Source: Pusillimonas sp. MFBS29 (lineage in GTDB: Bacteria > Pseudomonadota > Gammaproteobacteria > Burkholderiales > Burkholderiaceae_B). Taken from it: DNA of 64,000 bases. Shown here piece after piece: positions 32,600-41,777 of the stretch. Each line of letters starts with the position of its first letter. The first letter of the stretch is position 1. The DNA is taken from assembly GCF_020687695.1 (NCBI RefSeq), contig NZ_JAJEWL010000003.1:186001-250000 (forward strand), written 5' to 3'. Below the pieces are notes generated by a model. The model saw only the letters and a list, made by a program, of their open reading frames with translations, had not been told where the DNA came from and did not search any database. A program made the position numbers and the translations under genes.

Positions 32600-34168
32600 C
32601 TACTCCTTGAAAGCCACGCCATCAAACCGCGGCTTGCCAAGCAGATTCGGCACGAAGCCTTCCAGCTTGTCGGTGTGAGCATTCAGCTGCGTTTCGAAGT
32701 TCAGCGGGGTGAACAGGTCGTTGTCGTGCAAGATCTGCTGCACTTTCTTCAACGCCACCACGCGTTCCTCACGGTCCACGATACTGCGGGCTTCTTCCAT
32801 GGCTTTGATCAGCTCTCCATCGGTCACGTCAACGTGGCCGGCGTTAAAGAACGCTTCAAGGGCGAACAGGCCGTCGAAGGTGGTCGACGGGTCGGCACGA
32901 CCGGTCCAAAGCGAGATGAACACGTCGTCGTTGTTTTCACGGAAGAAGCGAGACAGCGCGGCGGCCGGGGCCAGGCGCACCACATCCAGGTTGATGCCAG
33001 CCTGCGCCAGCATGCTGATCAGCACTTCCTGGCGTTGCTGCCAGGCCTGATCTGGTAGGCCAACAGCCGATAGCGTCACGCCGTCGGGGTACCCGGCTTC
33101 AGCCAGCAGTTCTTTGGCACGAGCCACGTTGTGCTCGTACTGAATGCTGGGGTCGTGTGCCCAGTACTCTTCCGGGAACAGGCTGGAAGCCGGCTTGCCC
33201 AGGCCCAGGGTGGTGACCTTAGTGAACTGGTCGCGGTTGATCGCCAGATTCACGGCTTCACGCACACGGGCGTCGCTGAGCGGCTTCTTACCGTAGTTCA
33301 CGAAGAACTGGTTCACTTGCAGCGTGGGGGCGCTCACGGCCACCACGTTGTTGGCGCGGTCGACCACCGACCTCTGCTGGGGCGAGAGCCCGTAAACGAA
33401 GTGGTTCTGGCCGGCTACGACAGAGCGCAGGCCGGTGTTCACGTCAGCCACATACACGAAGTTCAGAGCGTCGACGTTTGCCACACCGTCTTGCCAGTAG
33501 GCGGCGTTACGCTGAAAAACCAGTGTGTCGTTGCTTGTCCACGAGCCAAACTTCCACGGGCCGGTGCCCACAGGGTTGCGGTCGAGCTCGTCGCCGCTCT
33601 CGGCCGCCTTCGGCGAAACCATCATGCCGGCGCGGTCGGTCAGTACGCCGGGCAGCGAAATGTCAGGCGTATTCAGATGCAGAGTCACTTGCATCGGCCC
33701 GGTCACTTCAATGCGCTCAACGGCCTTCATGGTCGACTTGACGTTCGAGCGTTCGCCGGCGCGTGCGCGCTCAAGGTTGTACAGAGCGGCTTCGGCGTCG
33801 AACGGCGTGCCGTCGTGGAACTTCACGCCTTCACGCAGGTCGAGCACCAGCGTTTTCGGGTCGGTAAACGTCCACTTCTCGGCGAGTGCCGGCTTAAGTT
33901 CCAGCGTTGCCGGGTCCATGCCGATCAGGGTGTCGTACACGGGGTACAGGAACGCATGGTCGTAACCCGAGCTGCCAGTGAGCGGGTCAAGCGTGGTGGG
34001 GTGGCGGAACGACGCGACGCGAAGTTCGGATTCCGCGGCATGGGCCGGTGCTGCCGGCAACACCAGGGTGGTGGCGAGGGCCAGTGCGGCAACCCCGGCC
34101 AGGCGGCCTGCACGCCGCTTCAGTGCCTGGGCAAAAGCGCCCGTCTGGCGTTTGAATAGCAATGTCAT
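32600..34168 (-). CDS. ABC transporter substrate-binding protein, family 5 (peptide/nickel type)
   Basis: A 522-residue periplasmic receptor with a long basic Sec signal ending near APAHAAES (about residue 45). The SBP_bac_5 fold follows: RHPTTLDPLTGSSGYDHAF, LREGVKFHDGTPFDAEAALY and NPVGTGPWKFGSW, up to a C-terminal PRFDGVAFKE. SD GGGAG precedes the ATG. It is the last gene of the leftward arm (thiolase, carboxylase, this gene). The matching permeases and ATPases are on the rightward arm (38760-42631). The substrate need not be a peptide; family-5 receptors also carry acids and opines. Confidence 0.93.
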   Translation of the reverse strand: MTLLFKRQTGAFAQALKRRAGRLAGVAALALATTLVLPAAPAHAAESELRVASFRHPTTLDPLTGSSGYDHAFLYPVYDTLIGMDPATLELKPALAEKWTFTDPKTLVLDLREGVKFHDGTPFDAEAALYNLERARAGERSNVKSTMKAVERIEVTGPMQVTLHLNTPDISLPGVLTDRAGMMVSPKAAESGDELDRNPVGTGPWKFGSWTSNDTLVFQRNAAYWQDGVANVDALNFVYVADVNTGLRSVVAGQNHFVYGLSPQQRSVVDRANNVVAVSAPTLQVNQFFVNYGKKPLSDARVREAVNLAINRDQFTKVTTLGLGKPASSLFPEEYWAHDPSIQYEHNVARAKELLAEAGYPDGVTLSAVGLPDQAWQQRQEVLISMLAQAGINLDVVRLAPAAALSRFFRENNDDVFISLWTGRADPSTTFDGLFALEAFFNAGHVDVTDGELIKAMEEARSIVDREERVVALKKVQQILHDNDLFTPLNFETQLNAHTDKLEGFVPNLLGKPRFDGVAFKE

Positions 34169-34213
34169 CTATGTCTCCCTTCCTTTGTGTGCTGAATGGG
34201 TAAAACCTACGTA

Positions 34214-35758
34214 CTAGAAAGTGGTGGGCCAGGCGGCCAACTTGCGTTCCGATTTGCCGCCGCGTTTGCCGCGCGCAATGCGCAGGCTGCGCTTGAGCAC
34301 CTCGCGAGTCTCGACGGGGTCGATCACGTCATCGAGGTAATGCAGGCCGGCTGCTCGCCACGGCGAGCTTTGGCTGCGCATTTCCGAAACGATTTCTTTT
34401 TTCGCGGCGTCGCGATCTTCTGCGGCGCTCAGCTTGCGGCCGAATGTGACTTCAGCGGCCAGCTCGGGGGCCATGAAGCTGATGTCGGCGCTGGGCCAGG
34501 CGTACTGGAAATCCATGTTCATGGGGCCGCCGCCCATGTTGTAGTAGGCCATGCCGTACGACTTGCGAATCACCAGTGCGATCTTCGGCACGGTGGCGTG
34601 TGCCACGGCTTCAAAGAAGTTGATGATCTGGCCCGCCACGCCCGCGTGCTCGGCGTTCTTCCCCACAAAGAATCCCGGGGTGTCATGCAGGAAGATCAGC
34701 GGAATGTGGAAGGAGTCGCAGGTCGTAATGAACTTGGTGCACTTGGCGCAGCCCTTGGGGCCCATGGCGCCGGCATTGAACATGGGGTTGTTCGCGATAA
34801 TGCCGACGACCTGGCCGTCGATGCGTGCCAGGCAGGTGATCACACTCTTGTCGTACTCGGGCTTGAGCTCGAATAGCGTTTCGTGGTCGACCAGCGTGCG
34901 CAGCAGCTTGCGCATGTCGTACGCCGTGCGCGCCGACTCGGGCAAGATGCTCGTCAGGTTCTGTTGGCGCTCCTGAGCCTCGTCATCGTAGGGCAGCACG
35001 GGCGGCAGCTCGTCGCAGTTCGACGGCATGTACGACAGGTACTCGCGCACCAACGCCAGCGCTTCTTCTTCGTTCTCGGCCACGCGGTCGATCAACCCGG
35101 TCTGGCGGGCGTGAACCTTCCAGGAACCCAGCTCTTCGTTCGTAACCTTCTCGCCGGTGGCTACTTCGAGCACCAGCGGGCTCACCACGGCCATGCAGCT
35201 GTCTTTGGTTTGAATGGCAAAATCGGCGAAGGCGGCATACCAGACCGGCGAGCCGAACGATTCGCCCATCACGGTGGCCACCGAGGGCACGCGGCGATCG
35301 CGCAGCGCCATGTCGAGCTTCAGGCCCGACGAGCTCAGGCCATCCGACCCCTGAATATCAGGAATACGTGCGCCGCCCGCTTCGCCCATGCTGATGAAGG
35401 GGTAGCCCTTCTCCAGCGCCATCATGGCCACTTCATGGGATTTGCGGCTGGCCACACGCGCGCCGGAACCGGCAAGCACGGTCTGGTCATCGGCCTTCAC
35501 CACCACGGGGCGACCGTCGATCGTGCCATACCCGCACACCCGCCCGTCGGAAGGCGTGCGTTCTTCCATGCCGGGCATGTCGGAATGGTTCAGCAGGCCC
35601 ACTTCCAGGAAAGAACCTTTGTCGAGCAAGGTATTGATACGCTCGCGCGCATTCAGCGCGCCACGCTCGCGGCGGGCGGCGAGTTTCTTCTCGCCACCCA
35701 TTTGCAGCGCCTGAGCCCGCCGGACGTGCAGCTCTTCCTGGGGCGTAAGCTTATTCAT
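34214..35758 (-). CDS. acyl-CoA carboxylase, carboxyltransferase (beta) subunit
   Basis: A 514-residue carboxyltransferase of the propionyl/methylcrotonyl-CoA carboxylase class. The N-terminal crotonase-like half has ARERINTLLDKGSFLEVG, GEAGGARIPDIQGSDGL and the second half GPKGCAKCTKFITTCDSFHI, LHDTPGFFVG and RKSYGMAYYNMGGG. The oxyanion-hole Gly-rich loops are present. The biotin carboxylase and carrier are encoded divergently at 37087-38666. Which acyl-CoA is carboxylated cannot be read directly. The gene overlaps the thiolase stop by 8 bp (ATG at 35758). Confidence 0.92.
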   Translation of the reverse strand: MNKLTPQEELHVRRAQALQMGGEKKLAARRERGALNARERINTLLDKGSFLEVGLLNHSDMPGMEERTPSDGRVCGYGTIDGRPVVVKADDQTVLAGSGARVASRKSHEVAMMALEKGYPFISMGEAGGARIPDIQGSDGLSSSGLKLDMALRDRRVPSVATVMGESFGSPVWYAAFADFAIQTKDSCMAVVSPLVLEVATGEKVTNEELGSWKVHARQTGLIDRVAENEEEALALVREYLSYMPSNCDELPPVLPYDDEAQERQQNLTSILPESARTAYDMRKLLRTLVDHETLFELKPEYDKSVITCLARIDGQVVGIIANNPMFNAGAMGPKGCAKCTKFITTCDSFHIPLIFLHDTPGFFVGKNAEHAGVAGQIINFFEAVAHATVPKIALVIRKSYGMAYYNMGGGPMNMDFQYAWPSADISFMAPELAAEVTFGRKLSAAEDRDAAKKEIVSEMRSQSSPWRAAGLHYLDDVIDPVETREVLKRSLRIARGKRGGKSERKLAAWPTTF

Positions 35759-36935
35759 GAATCACCTCGAACAGCCCTGCAGCACCTTGCCCGCCGCTGA
35801 TGCACATCGTGGCCACGACATAGCGGGCGTTGCGACGGCGGCCTTCCAGCAAGGCGTGGCCCACGAGGCGTGATCCGGTCATGCCGTAGGGGTGGCCGAT
35901 GGCGATCGCGCCGCCGTTCACGTTCAGGCGCTCGCTGGGAATGCCCAGGAAGTCGCGGCAATAAACGGCTTGTACGGCGAAGGCTTCGTTCAGTTCCCAC
36001 AGGTCGATATCGTCGACGGTGAGACCGTGCTTCTTCAACAGGCGTGGAATGGCAAAGATGGGGCCGATGCCCATCTCATTGGGTTCGCAACCGGCCACTT
36101 CGAAACCGATGTAACGACCCAGAGGCGTGATGCCGTGCTGCTCAGCGAATCGTTCGCTGGCCACCACGCACGCCGATGCGCCATCGGAAAGCTGCGAGGC
36201 ATTTCCAGCGGTTACGGTGCCGTTGGCGCCGCCCACCGGTTTCAGGCCGGCCAATGATTCGAGAGTGGTGTTGGGGCGGGCGCCTTCATCGGCCTGCAGC
36301 GTCACTTCTTCGCGGCCCAGCTCGTTGCCCGCCTTGTCGCGCAGCACTTTCACGGTGGTGAGCGGAACGATCTCTTGATCGAGCCGCCCGGCCGCCTGAG
36401 CCGCCACCGCACGCTGCTGGCTTTCCAGTGCGAAGCGGTCTTGCTCTTCGCGCGACACACTGTACTTTTCGCCCACGTAATCGGCGGTTTGAATCATCGA
36501 CCAGTAAAGGTCGGGGCGGTTTTCCTCGATCCAGGGCTCGCGAAAGCGATGCACGTTGCGATGATCCTGCACCAGGCTCACCGACTCAACGCCGCCGGCG
36601 ACCAGCAGGTCGGCCTCACCCGAGCGTACGCGCTGCGCTGCGAAGGCGATGGCCTGAAGGCTGGAACCGCAGGCCCGGTTTACCGTAACGCCGGGCACGG
36701 AAGGGTCAAACCCCGCGCGGAGCAAAGAATGGCGTGCAATGTTGCCGCCGGTGGCGCCTTCGGGCAGCGCGCTACCCATGATGACGTCTTCGACCTGGGT
36801 GGGCTGCACCCCGGCACGTTGTACAGCATGGCTGATGACGTGGGCACCCAGCGTGGCGCCGTGCGTGTCGTTGAACGCGCCGCGATAGGCCTTGGCGATG
36901 GGGGTACGGGCCGTGGAAAGAATTACTGCGTTCAA
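35751..36935 (-). CDS. thiolase (acetyl-CoA acyltransferase)
   Basis: A 394-residue thiolase. The start is a TTG at 36935 with GGGAG 5 bp upstream, giving an N-terminus matching the family ([20 protein letters not shown]). The nucleophilic Cys is in [17 protein letters not shown] (about residue 89). [17 protein letters not shown] supplies the His, and [14 protein letters not shown] the second Cys. Longer upstream extensions of the frame lack thiolase similarity. It is the first gene of the leftward arm, preceded by the palindromic operator at 37020-37037. Role: thiolytic cleavage of a 3-oxoacyl-CoA. Confidence 0.92.
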   Translation of the reverse strand: MNAVILSTARTPIAKAYRGAFNDTHGATLGAHVISHAVQRAGVQPTQVEDVIMGSALPEGATGGNIARHSLLRAGFDPSVPGVTVNRACGSSLQAIAFAAQRVRSGEADLLVAGGVESVSLVQDHRNVHRFREPWIEENRPDLYWSMIQTADYVGEKYSVSREEQDRFALESQQRAVAAQAAGRLDQEIVPLTTVKVLRDKAGNELGREEVTLQADEGARPNTTLESLAGLKPVGGANGTVTAGNASQLSDGASACVVASERFAEQHGITPLGRYIGFEVAGCEPNEMGIGPIFAIPRLLKKHGLTVDDIDLWELNEAFAVQAVYCRDFLGIPSERLNVNGGAIAIGHPYGMTGSRLVGHALLEGRRRNARYVVATMCISGGQGAAGLFEVIHE

Positions 36936-36993
36936 GATGACTCCCGATTCAGAAGGTAAGCATGTGCAGGCGAGTCGCAAAGCGGAACCTGCA

Positions 36994-37042
36994 TTGACTC
37001 GACGTTGAAAACATCTTAGAATAAAATCGATTTTATTGTCAA
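36994..37042. promoter_or_regulatory. divergent promoters over a perfect LacI-type operator
   Basis: The 18-bp perfect palindrome AATAAAATCGATTTTATT (37020-37037) has the central CG typical of LacI-family sites. Rightward: TTGACT (36994-36999), 17 bp, TAGAAT (37017-37022). Leftward: TTGACA (37042-37037), 18 bp, TAAGAT (37018-37013). The palindrome overlaps the rightward -10 and fills the leftward spacer, so one bound repressor would silence both arms. Geometry is seen; binding by the LacI protein at 48724-49782 is inferred. Confidence 0.75.
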
Positions 37043-37086
37043 GCTCACCTCGTTTTCGGGGCGGGTCAACGAATGAAGGAAAGACA

Positions 37087-37311
37087 GTGTCGACAACCAG
37101 AATTGAGTCCGAAGTGAATGCGCGGGTGCTGCGTGTCGAAGTGGCCGTTGGTGACGAAGTGGGCGCAGACGACGTGGTGATGATGGTGGAATCCATGAAG
37201 ATGGAGATCCCCGTGCAGGCGGAGGCCGCCGGCCGCGTCAGCGCCATACACGTGGCCGAGGGCGACACGGTCGAGGAAGGCCAACTATTGGTTGAGCTGG
37301 CTGCGTCATGA
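37087..37311 (+). CDS. biotin carboxyl carrier protein subunit
   Basis: A 74-residue stand-alone biotinyl domain. The biotinylation motif is VESMKMEIPV with Lys at residue 38, flanked by the usual beta-hammerhead (GDEVGADDVVM, EGDTVEEGQLLVEL). The GTG start at 37087 is preferred because GAAGGA lies just upstream; an in-frame TTG at 37036 would fall within the operator. Its stop overlaps the biotin carboxylase ATG (ATGA). The absence of any linker domain makes this one of the short carrier forms that serve acyl-CoA carboxylases. Confidence 0.92.
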   Translation: MSTTRIESEVNARVLRVEVAVGDEVGADDVVMMVESMKMEIPVQAEAAGRVSAIHVAEGDTVEEGQLLVELAAS

Positions 37312-38666
37312 TCCGCAAGGTTCTTGTTGCCAACCGCGGTGAAATCGCCGCCCGCATCATCGAGGCCTGTCGGCAGTGCGGTGTCGCGAGCGTGGCCGTG
37401 TACTCAGAGCCCGACGCACAGGCGCCGTATCTGAAGCAGGCCGACGAGGCGTACCCGCTGGGCGGCGCACTCGCAACCGAAAGCTACCTGAATCAGGCTG
37501 CGCTTCTCGAGATCGCCGGCAAGGCGCAGTGCGACGCGGTTCACCCCGGCTACGGCTTCCTGGCTGAGAACGCAGAATTTGCGACGGCGGTCGAGCAAGC
37601 CGGCATGGCCTGGATCGGCCCTACGCCCGAGTGCATCGTTGCCATGGGCAGCAAGCACCAGGCACGGCAACTGGCCGTTGAGCTGGGTGTGCCCGTCGTG
37701 CCCGGCAGCGCCATTCTGTCTGCCGACGACGCAGCGCTTGCCGAGGCGGCCTCCTCAGTGGGCTTCCCCCTGTTGGTGAAGGCGTCGGGCGGCGGTGGCG
37801 GTATTGGCATGCGCGCCGTGGCGAAGCCCGAAGATCTGGCAGCGGCCGTACGGGCCACCCGTGACTTGGCCGGCAAGCACTTCAGCGATAGCGCCATTTA
37901 CCTTGAGCGTCTGGTGGCGCAGCCCCGCCATATCGAGGTGCAGGTTTTTGGCTTCGGCGATGGCCAGGCCGTGCACCTGTACGAGCGCGATTGTTCCATT
38001 CAGCGGCGCTATCAGAAGGTGGTGGAAGAGGCACCGGCCCCCAATCTGCCAGAAGCCACGCTCGAAAAAATGCGTGCGGCCGCGCTGGCATTGGCTTGCG
38101 GCCAGAAGTACCGGGGCGCCGGCACGGTGGAGTTCCTCTACGACACCGATACGGGCGAGTTCTATTTCCTGGAAATGAACACGCGCATTCAGGTCGAGCA
38201 CCCCATCACCGAAATGATCACCGGCGCTGATCTCGTTGCCATGCAGATCAAGCTGGCAGCGGGCACATTGGCACCGATCGAACAGTCGGCGCTGAACCAG
38301 CATGGTCACGCATTCGAATGCCGCGTGTACGCCGAACGTCCGGCCAAGCATTTCCTGCCGTCCACGGGCGTGCTGGAAACCTTCGCACCGCCAGTGGAAG
38401 GCGCAGGCGTGCGGGTCGATACGGGCTATGCCCAGGGCATGAAAGTCACGCATCTGTACGACCCGCTCATTGCGAAGGTGATTACGTGGGGCGAAACGCG
38501 TGAACTGGCTGCGGCTCGCATGCGCGATGCGCTGGCGGCTTTCCAGGTCAGCGGGGTGGAAACCAATCTGGGTATGCTGCAGGCCCTAATGAGCCACGAT
38601 GCCGTGCTCAATGGGACGCCTACCACGCAATTCTTGAGCCTTTACCCCGGGACGGCCGTGGCCTAG
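37308..38666 (+). CDS. biotin carboxylase subunit of acyl-CoA carboxylase
   Basis: A 452-residue biotin carboxylase. The N-terminal KVLVANRGEIAARIIEACR leads, then AVHPGYGFLAENAEF and the ATP-grasp glycine loop KASGGGGGIGMRAV. The catalytic stretch EMNTRIQVEHPITEM (about residues 285-299) follows, and the C-terminal cap. It carboxylates biotin on the adjacent carrier using ATP and bicarbonate. It lacks the BCCP domain found in fused PccA/MccA types, consistent with the separate carrier gene. Confidence 0.95.
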   Translation: MIRKVLVANRGEIAARIIEACRQCGVASVAVYSEPDAQAPYLKQADEAYPLGGALATESYLNQAALLEIAGKAQCDAVHPGYGFLAENAEFATAVEQAGMAWIGPTPECIVAMGSKHQARQLAVELGVPVVPGSAILSADDAALAEAASSVGFPLLVKASGGGGGIGMRAVAKPEDLAAAVRATRDLAGKHFSDSAIYLERLVAQPRHIEVQVFGFGDGQAVHLYERDCSIQRRYQKVVEEAPAPNLPEATLEKMRAAALALACGQKYRGAGTVEFLYDTDTGEFYFLEMNTRIQVEHPITEMITGADLVAMQIKLAAGTLAPIEQSALNQHGHAFECRVYAERPAKHFLPSTGVLETFAPPVEGAGVRVDTGYAQGMKVTHLYDPLIAKVITWGETRELAAARMRDALAAFQVSGVETNLGMLQALMSHDAVLNGTPTTQFLSLYPGTAVA

Positions 38667-38690
38667 ACCCAAAAACGGAATTTCGTTAGA

Positions 38691-38716
38691 GAATCGAAAC
38701 GATTTTATTTCGATTC
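38691..38716. promoter_or_regulatory. second LacI-type operator before the ABC genes
   Basis: GAATCGAAA (38691-38699), eight bases, TTTCGATTC (38708-38716) form a perfect 9-8-9 dyad. Within it, 38692-38709 aligns to the 18-bp palindrome at 37020-37037 with the right half identical (CGATTTTATT) and 5 of 8 matches in the left half. It lies in the 93-bp gap before the first ABC gene. Probably an internal operator of the same regulon. Confidence 0.55.
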
Positions 38717-38759
38717 TCGGCGACCAACGCAGGAATGGGGCCTCGGCCCTAACGAATCT

Positions 38760-39803
38760 ATGCCGGATACAGAAAAGCAGACGAGCGAGAACCGGAGACA
38801 ACAGGCACAGAACGCTCCCCCCGTATTGGTGGAAGTGAAAAACCTGAGTATCTCGTTCCGTGCAGGCCCAGGCCTGCTGAATATCGTGCCCGACCTCTCG
38901 TTCTCGATTTCTCAGGGCGAGCGTCTGGCTGTAGTGGGCGAGAGCGGCAGCGGCAAGACGGTCACCGGCCTGGCTATGCTGGGCCTTCTGCCGCCGCGCC
39001 ATGCCGTGCTTACGGGCGAAATCCTGCTCGAGGGGCGCAACCTGGTGGGCTTGCCGGAGCGCGAGCTGCGCAAGCTGCGCGGCCGGCAGATCGGCATGGT
39101 TTTCCAAGAGCCCATGAGCGCACTCGACCCTGTGTTCACGGTGGGCCAACAAATTACCGAAGGCGTTCGCCAGCACTTCAACATCAGCCGCCAGGCGGCG
39201 CGCGAACGCGCCGTCGAGATGCTCGACAAGGTGGGGATTCCGGCCGCACGCAAGCGGCTCGACGAATACCCACACCAGCTTTCCGGCGGTATGCGCCAGC
39301 GTGCGATGCTGGCGGTGGCCCTGGCCTGTGAGCCGCGCCTGCTGATCGCCGACGAACCCACGACGGCGCTCGATGTGACGATTCAGGCTCAGATTTTGGA
39401 TCTGATGGGCAAGCTGAGCGAAGAAACCAATACGGCGATTCTGTTCATTTCGCACGACTTGGGCGCGGTGTCGGAGGTCTGTTCACGCATGCTCACGATG
39501 TACGCCGGCCAGGTCGTCGAAGACGCCATGATCGATTCGGTGCTGCATCGCCCGCGCCACCCCTATACCTCGGGCCTGTTGCGCTCGTTGCCACGCTTTG
39601 GCCGTAAAGGCGAGCCGCTGCCGTCGATTGGCGGTCGCGTTCCGCCGCCCGACACCATGCCCACCGGCTGCCGGTTCGCCGACCGCTGCCCGCATGCCAT
39701 CGACCCTTGCCACATGCCGCAGCCCATGTTGCCGCTACCCAATGGAGACGCCGTGCGCTGCCACCGGCATGACGAGCTGAACCTTCCCGGTTCGGTTTCC
39801 TGA
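38760..39803 (+). CDS. oligopeptide/dipeptide-type ABC ATPase (OppD/DppD-like)
   Basis: A 347-residue ATPase with Walker A GESGSGKTV (about residues 60-68), signature LSGGMRQRAMLAVALA and Walker B LLIADEPTTALDVT. It ends with the oligopeptide-ABC C-terminal motif with Cys (TGCRFADRCPHAIDPC), a possible Fe-S or Zn site known in this class. The N-terminal 20 residues are polar and probably unstructured. First of four ABC genes in the rightward arm; pairs with the ATPase that follows. Confidence 0.93.
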   Translation: MPDTEKQTSENRRQQAQNAPPVLVEVKNLSISFRAGPGLLNIVPDLSFSISQGERLAVVGESGSGKTVTGLAMLGLLPPRHAVLTGEILLEGRNLVGLPERELRKLRGRQIGMVFQEPMSALDPVFTVGQQITEGVRQHFNISRQAARERAVEMLDKVGIPAARKRLDEYPHQLSGGMRQRAMLAVALACEPRLLIADEPTTALDVTIQAQILDLMGKLSEETNTAILFISHDLGAVSEVCSRMLTMYAGQVVEDAMIDSVLHRPRHPYTSGLLRSLPRFGRKGEPLPSIGGRVPPPDTMPTGCRFADRCPHAIDPCHMPQPMLPLPNGDAVRCHRHDELNLPGSVS

Positions 39804-39813
39804 AAGAGGAATT

Positions 39814-40824
39814 ATGCAGAACCAACCTCTAATCGAAGTGAAAGACGTGTCGGTGCTGTTCCCCGTGCAGGGCAGCCGCCAGCCGGTGCGCGCCGTTGAC
39901 GGCGTGTCGTTCACCGTGCAGCCGCGAGAAACGTTCGGCATCATCGGCGAATCCGGCTCCGGCAAATCCACGCTCGGGCGTGTGATCGTCTGCTTGCAAA
40001 AGCCCACAGCGGGAACACTGGAGCACGCCGGGCGCGACCCCTACAAACTGGGTTCAGCGCAGATGCGCAAACACCGGCGCGATTATCAGATGGTCTTCCA
40101 GGATCCGAACGCCTCGCTGAATCCGCGCATGCCCGTTGGCGCCAGTATTCGTGAGCCGCTGGACATCGAAGGCGCCATGACACGCAGTCAACGCGACGAG
40201 CGTGTGATGGAACTGATGGCGCGCGTGGGTTTGCACACCGAACTGGCCTACCGTTATCCGCATGAGCTGTCGGGCGGGCAAAAGCAACGGGCCAATATCG
40301 CTCGTGCGCTCAGCTGTCGGCCCCAGACCATCGTCTGCGACGAAGCCGTGGCGGCGCTCGACGTCTCGATTCAGGCCGACGTGCTCAACCTGCTGGCTGA
40401 ACTGCAGGAAGAGTTCGGCCTGACCTATGTGTTTGTTTCGCACGACCTGGGCGTGGTTTCGCACATCAGCGACAACATTGCAGTGATGTATCTGGGCAAG
40501 TTCATGGAGCTGGGCCCGGCCGAAACGCTCATGAATAACCCGATGCATCCGTACACCCAGGCGCTGCTATCGGCCGAGCCGGTGCCCTTGCCGCGCTCGA
40601 TGCGCACGACCAAGCGCATCATCCTTGAAGGTGAAATTCCCAGCCCGTTAAATCCGCCGTCGGGCTGCCGCTTCCGCACGCGTTGCCCATTGGCCACCGA
40701 GCGCTGCGCCGCCGAAACGCCGGCCTGGGAACAGCACGGCCCGAATCATTGGGTCGCCTGCCATTACGCCGGCTCGTCGATCGTCGCTGATGCCCCCGCC
40801 GTATCGCAAGGAGCCCAGTCATGA
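39814..40824 (+). CDS. oligopeptide/dipeptide-type ABC ATPase (OppF/DppF-like)
   Basis: A 336-residue ATPase with Walker A GESGSGKSTLG, signature LSGGQKQRANIARALS and Walker B TIVCDEAVAALDVS. Ala replaces the commoner Pro after DE and in the VSALD string, and the catalytic Glu is intact. It has the family C-terminal SGCRFRTRCPLATERC Cys motif. It overlaps the permease start by 4 bp. Forms a heterodimer with the previous ATPase. Confidence 0.93.
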   Translation: MQNQPLIEVKDVSVLFPVQGSRQPVRAVDGVSFTVQPRETFGIIGESGSGKSTLGRVIVCLQKPTAGTLEHAGRDPYKLGSAQMRKHRRDYQMVFQDPNASLNPRMPVGASIREPLDIEGAMTRSQRDERVMELMARVGLHTELAYRYPHELSGGQKQRANIARALSCRPQTIVCDEAVAALDVSIQADVLNLLAELQEEFGLTYVFVSHDLGVVSHISDNIAVMYLGKFMELGPAETLMNNPMHPYTQALLSAEPVPLPRSMRTTKRIILEGEIPSPLNPPSGCRFRTRCPLATERCAAETPAWEQHGPNHWVACHYAGSSIVADAPAVSQGAQS

Positions 40825-41777
40825 ACGCGGTTCGAGTACGCGCCATCGGCAGCCGGGTGTTTCAGATCGTCCCGACCCTGCTGCTTGCGACGTTCCTGGT
40901 GTTTGGCCTGATGCAGCTTGTGGCCGGCGATCCGGCCCTGTTGTACGCCGGCGAGAATCCTACAGCGGAGCGTATTGAGCAGGTACGCCAGCAGTTCGGC
41001 CTCGACCGGCCGTTCCTGGTTCAGTACGCCAGTTGGGTGGGCAATGCCTTCATGGGCGATTTGTCTGTGTCGATGATGTCCTCCGAGCCCGTGCTCGACG
41101 CCATTCTCCGCACGCTGCCACACACGCTTTTGATCGTCACGGTGTCGTTAAGCCTGTCGGTACTGATTGGTGTGCCGCTCGGCGTGATGGCGGCCACCCG
41201 CGCACGCACGCCGCTCGACACCACGATCATGGGTTTCTCATCGGTCGGTATTGCAGTTCCGAACTTCTGGCTGGCCATGTTGCTGATCACCGGCTTTGCC
41301 CTGAACCGGCAATGGTTTCCGGCCACGGGAGCGGTGCTCTTTACCGATGACCCGATCTCGGCGCTGTACCACACCTTGTTGCCGTCGATGGCGCTCGCCG
41401 CCAGCGGCACGGCCGAGATTGCGCGGCAAACCCGCAGCGCGTTGAGCGAAGTGCTGGCCTCGCAGTACGTGCGCACCTTGCGCGCCAAGGGCTTGTCGAC
41501 CTTCCGCATCATCTACCTGCACGGCCTGAAAAACATCGGTGTGACCCTGTTGACCGTGATGGGCCTGCTGGTGAACCGCCTGCTGGGCGCCACCGTAGTC
41601 ATCGAGGCGGTGTTCGCCATACCGGGCATCGGCAGCCTCGTCGTACAAGGCGCGGTGGCCAAAGACTTCCCTGTTGTGCAGGGGGTGGTGCTCGCCATGG
41701 TGATTCTGGTTCTGGTCATCAACCTCGTTATCGACATCCTTTACACCATCATCGATCCCCGGACCCTACGTCAATGA
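40821..41777 (+). CDS. ABC permease, DppB/OppB-like
   Basis: A 318-residue inner-membrane permease with six hydrophobic segments and a periplasmic loop after the first. The cytoplasmic EAA-type loop (LRAKGLSTFRIIYLHGLKN) is near residues 215-235. Start overlaps the upstream ATPase stop (ATGA), and its own stop overlaps the DppC-like start. Pairs with the next gene to form the channel for the receptor encoded at 32600-34168. Confidence 0.93.
   Translation: MNAVRVRAIGSRVFQIVPTLLLATFLVFGLMQLVAGDPALLYAGENPTAERIEQVRQQFGLDRPFLVQYASWVGNAFMGDLSVSMMSSEPVLDAILRTLPHTLLIVTVSLSLSVLIGVPLGVMAATRARTPLDTTIMGFSSVGIAVPNFWLAMLLITGFALNRQWFPATGAVLFTDDPISALYHTLLPSMALAASGTAEIARQTRSALSEVLASQYVRTLRAKGLSTFRIIYLHGLKNIGVTLLTVMGLLVNRLLGATVVIEAVFAIPGIGSLVVQGAVAKDFPVVQGVVLAMVILVLVINLVIDILYTIIDPRTLRQ

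Noticed and set aside
33131-34159. Long plus-strand frame antisense to the ABC receptor
   Set aside because: His/Arg/Val-rich shadow caused by high GC; the minus-strand receptor has clear family motifs.
34883-35800. Plus-strand frame of 305 codons antisense to the carboxyltransferase
   Set aside because: Shadow of a well-supported gene, no family resemblance.
36936-37268. Upstream extension of the thiolase frame
   Set aside because: It would run through the divergent promoter and the carrier-protein gene; thiolase similarity starts at the TTG at 36935.
40360-40380. Ala in place of Pro after the Walker B Asp-Glu of the DppF-like ATPase as a defect
   Set aside because: The catalytic Glu is intact, and this position varies in the family, so loss of function is not indicated.
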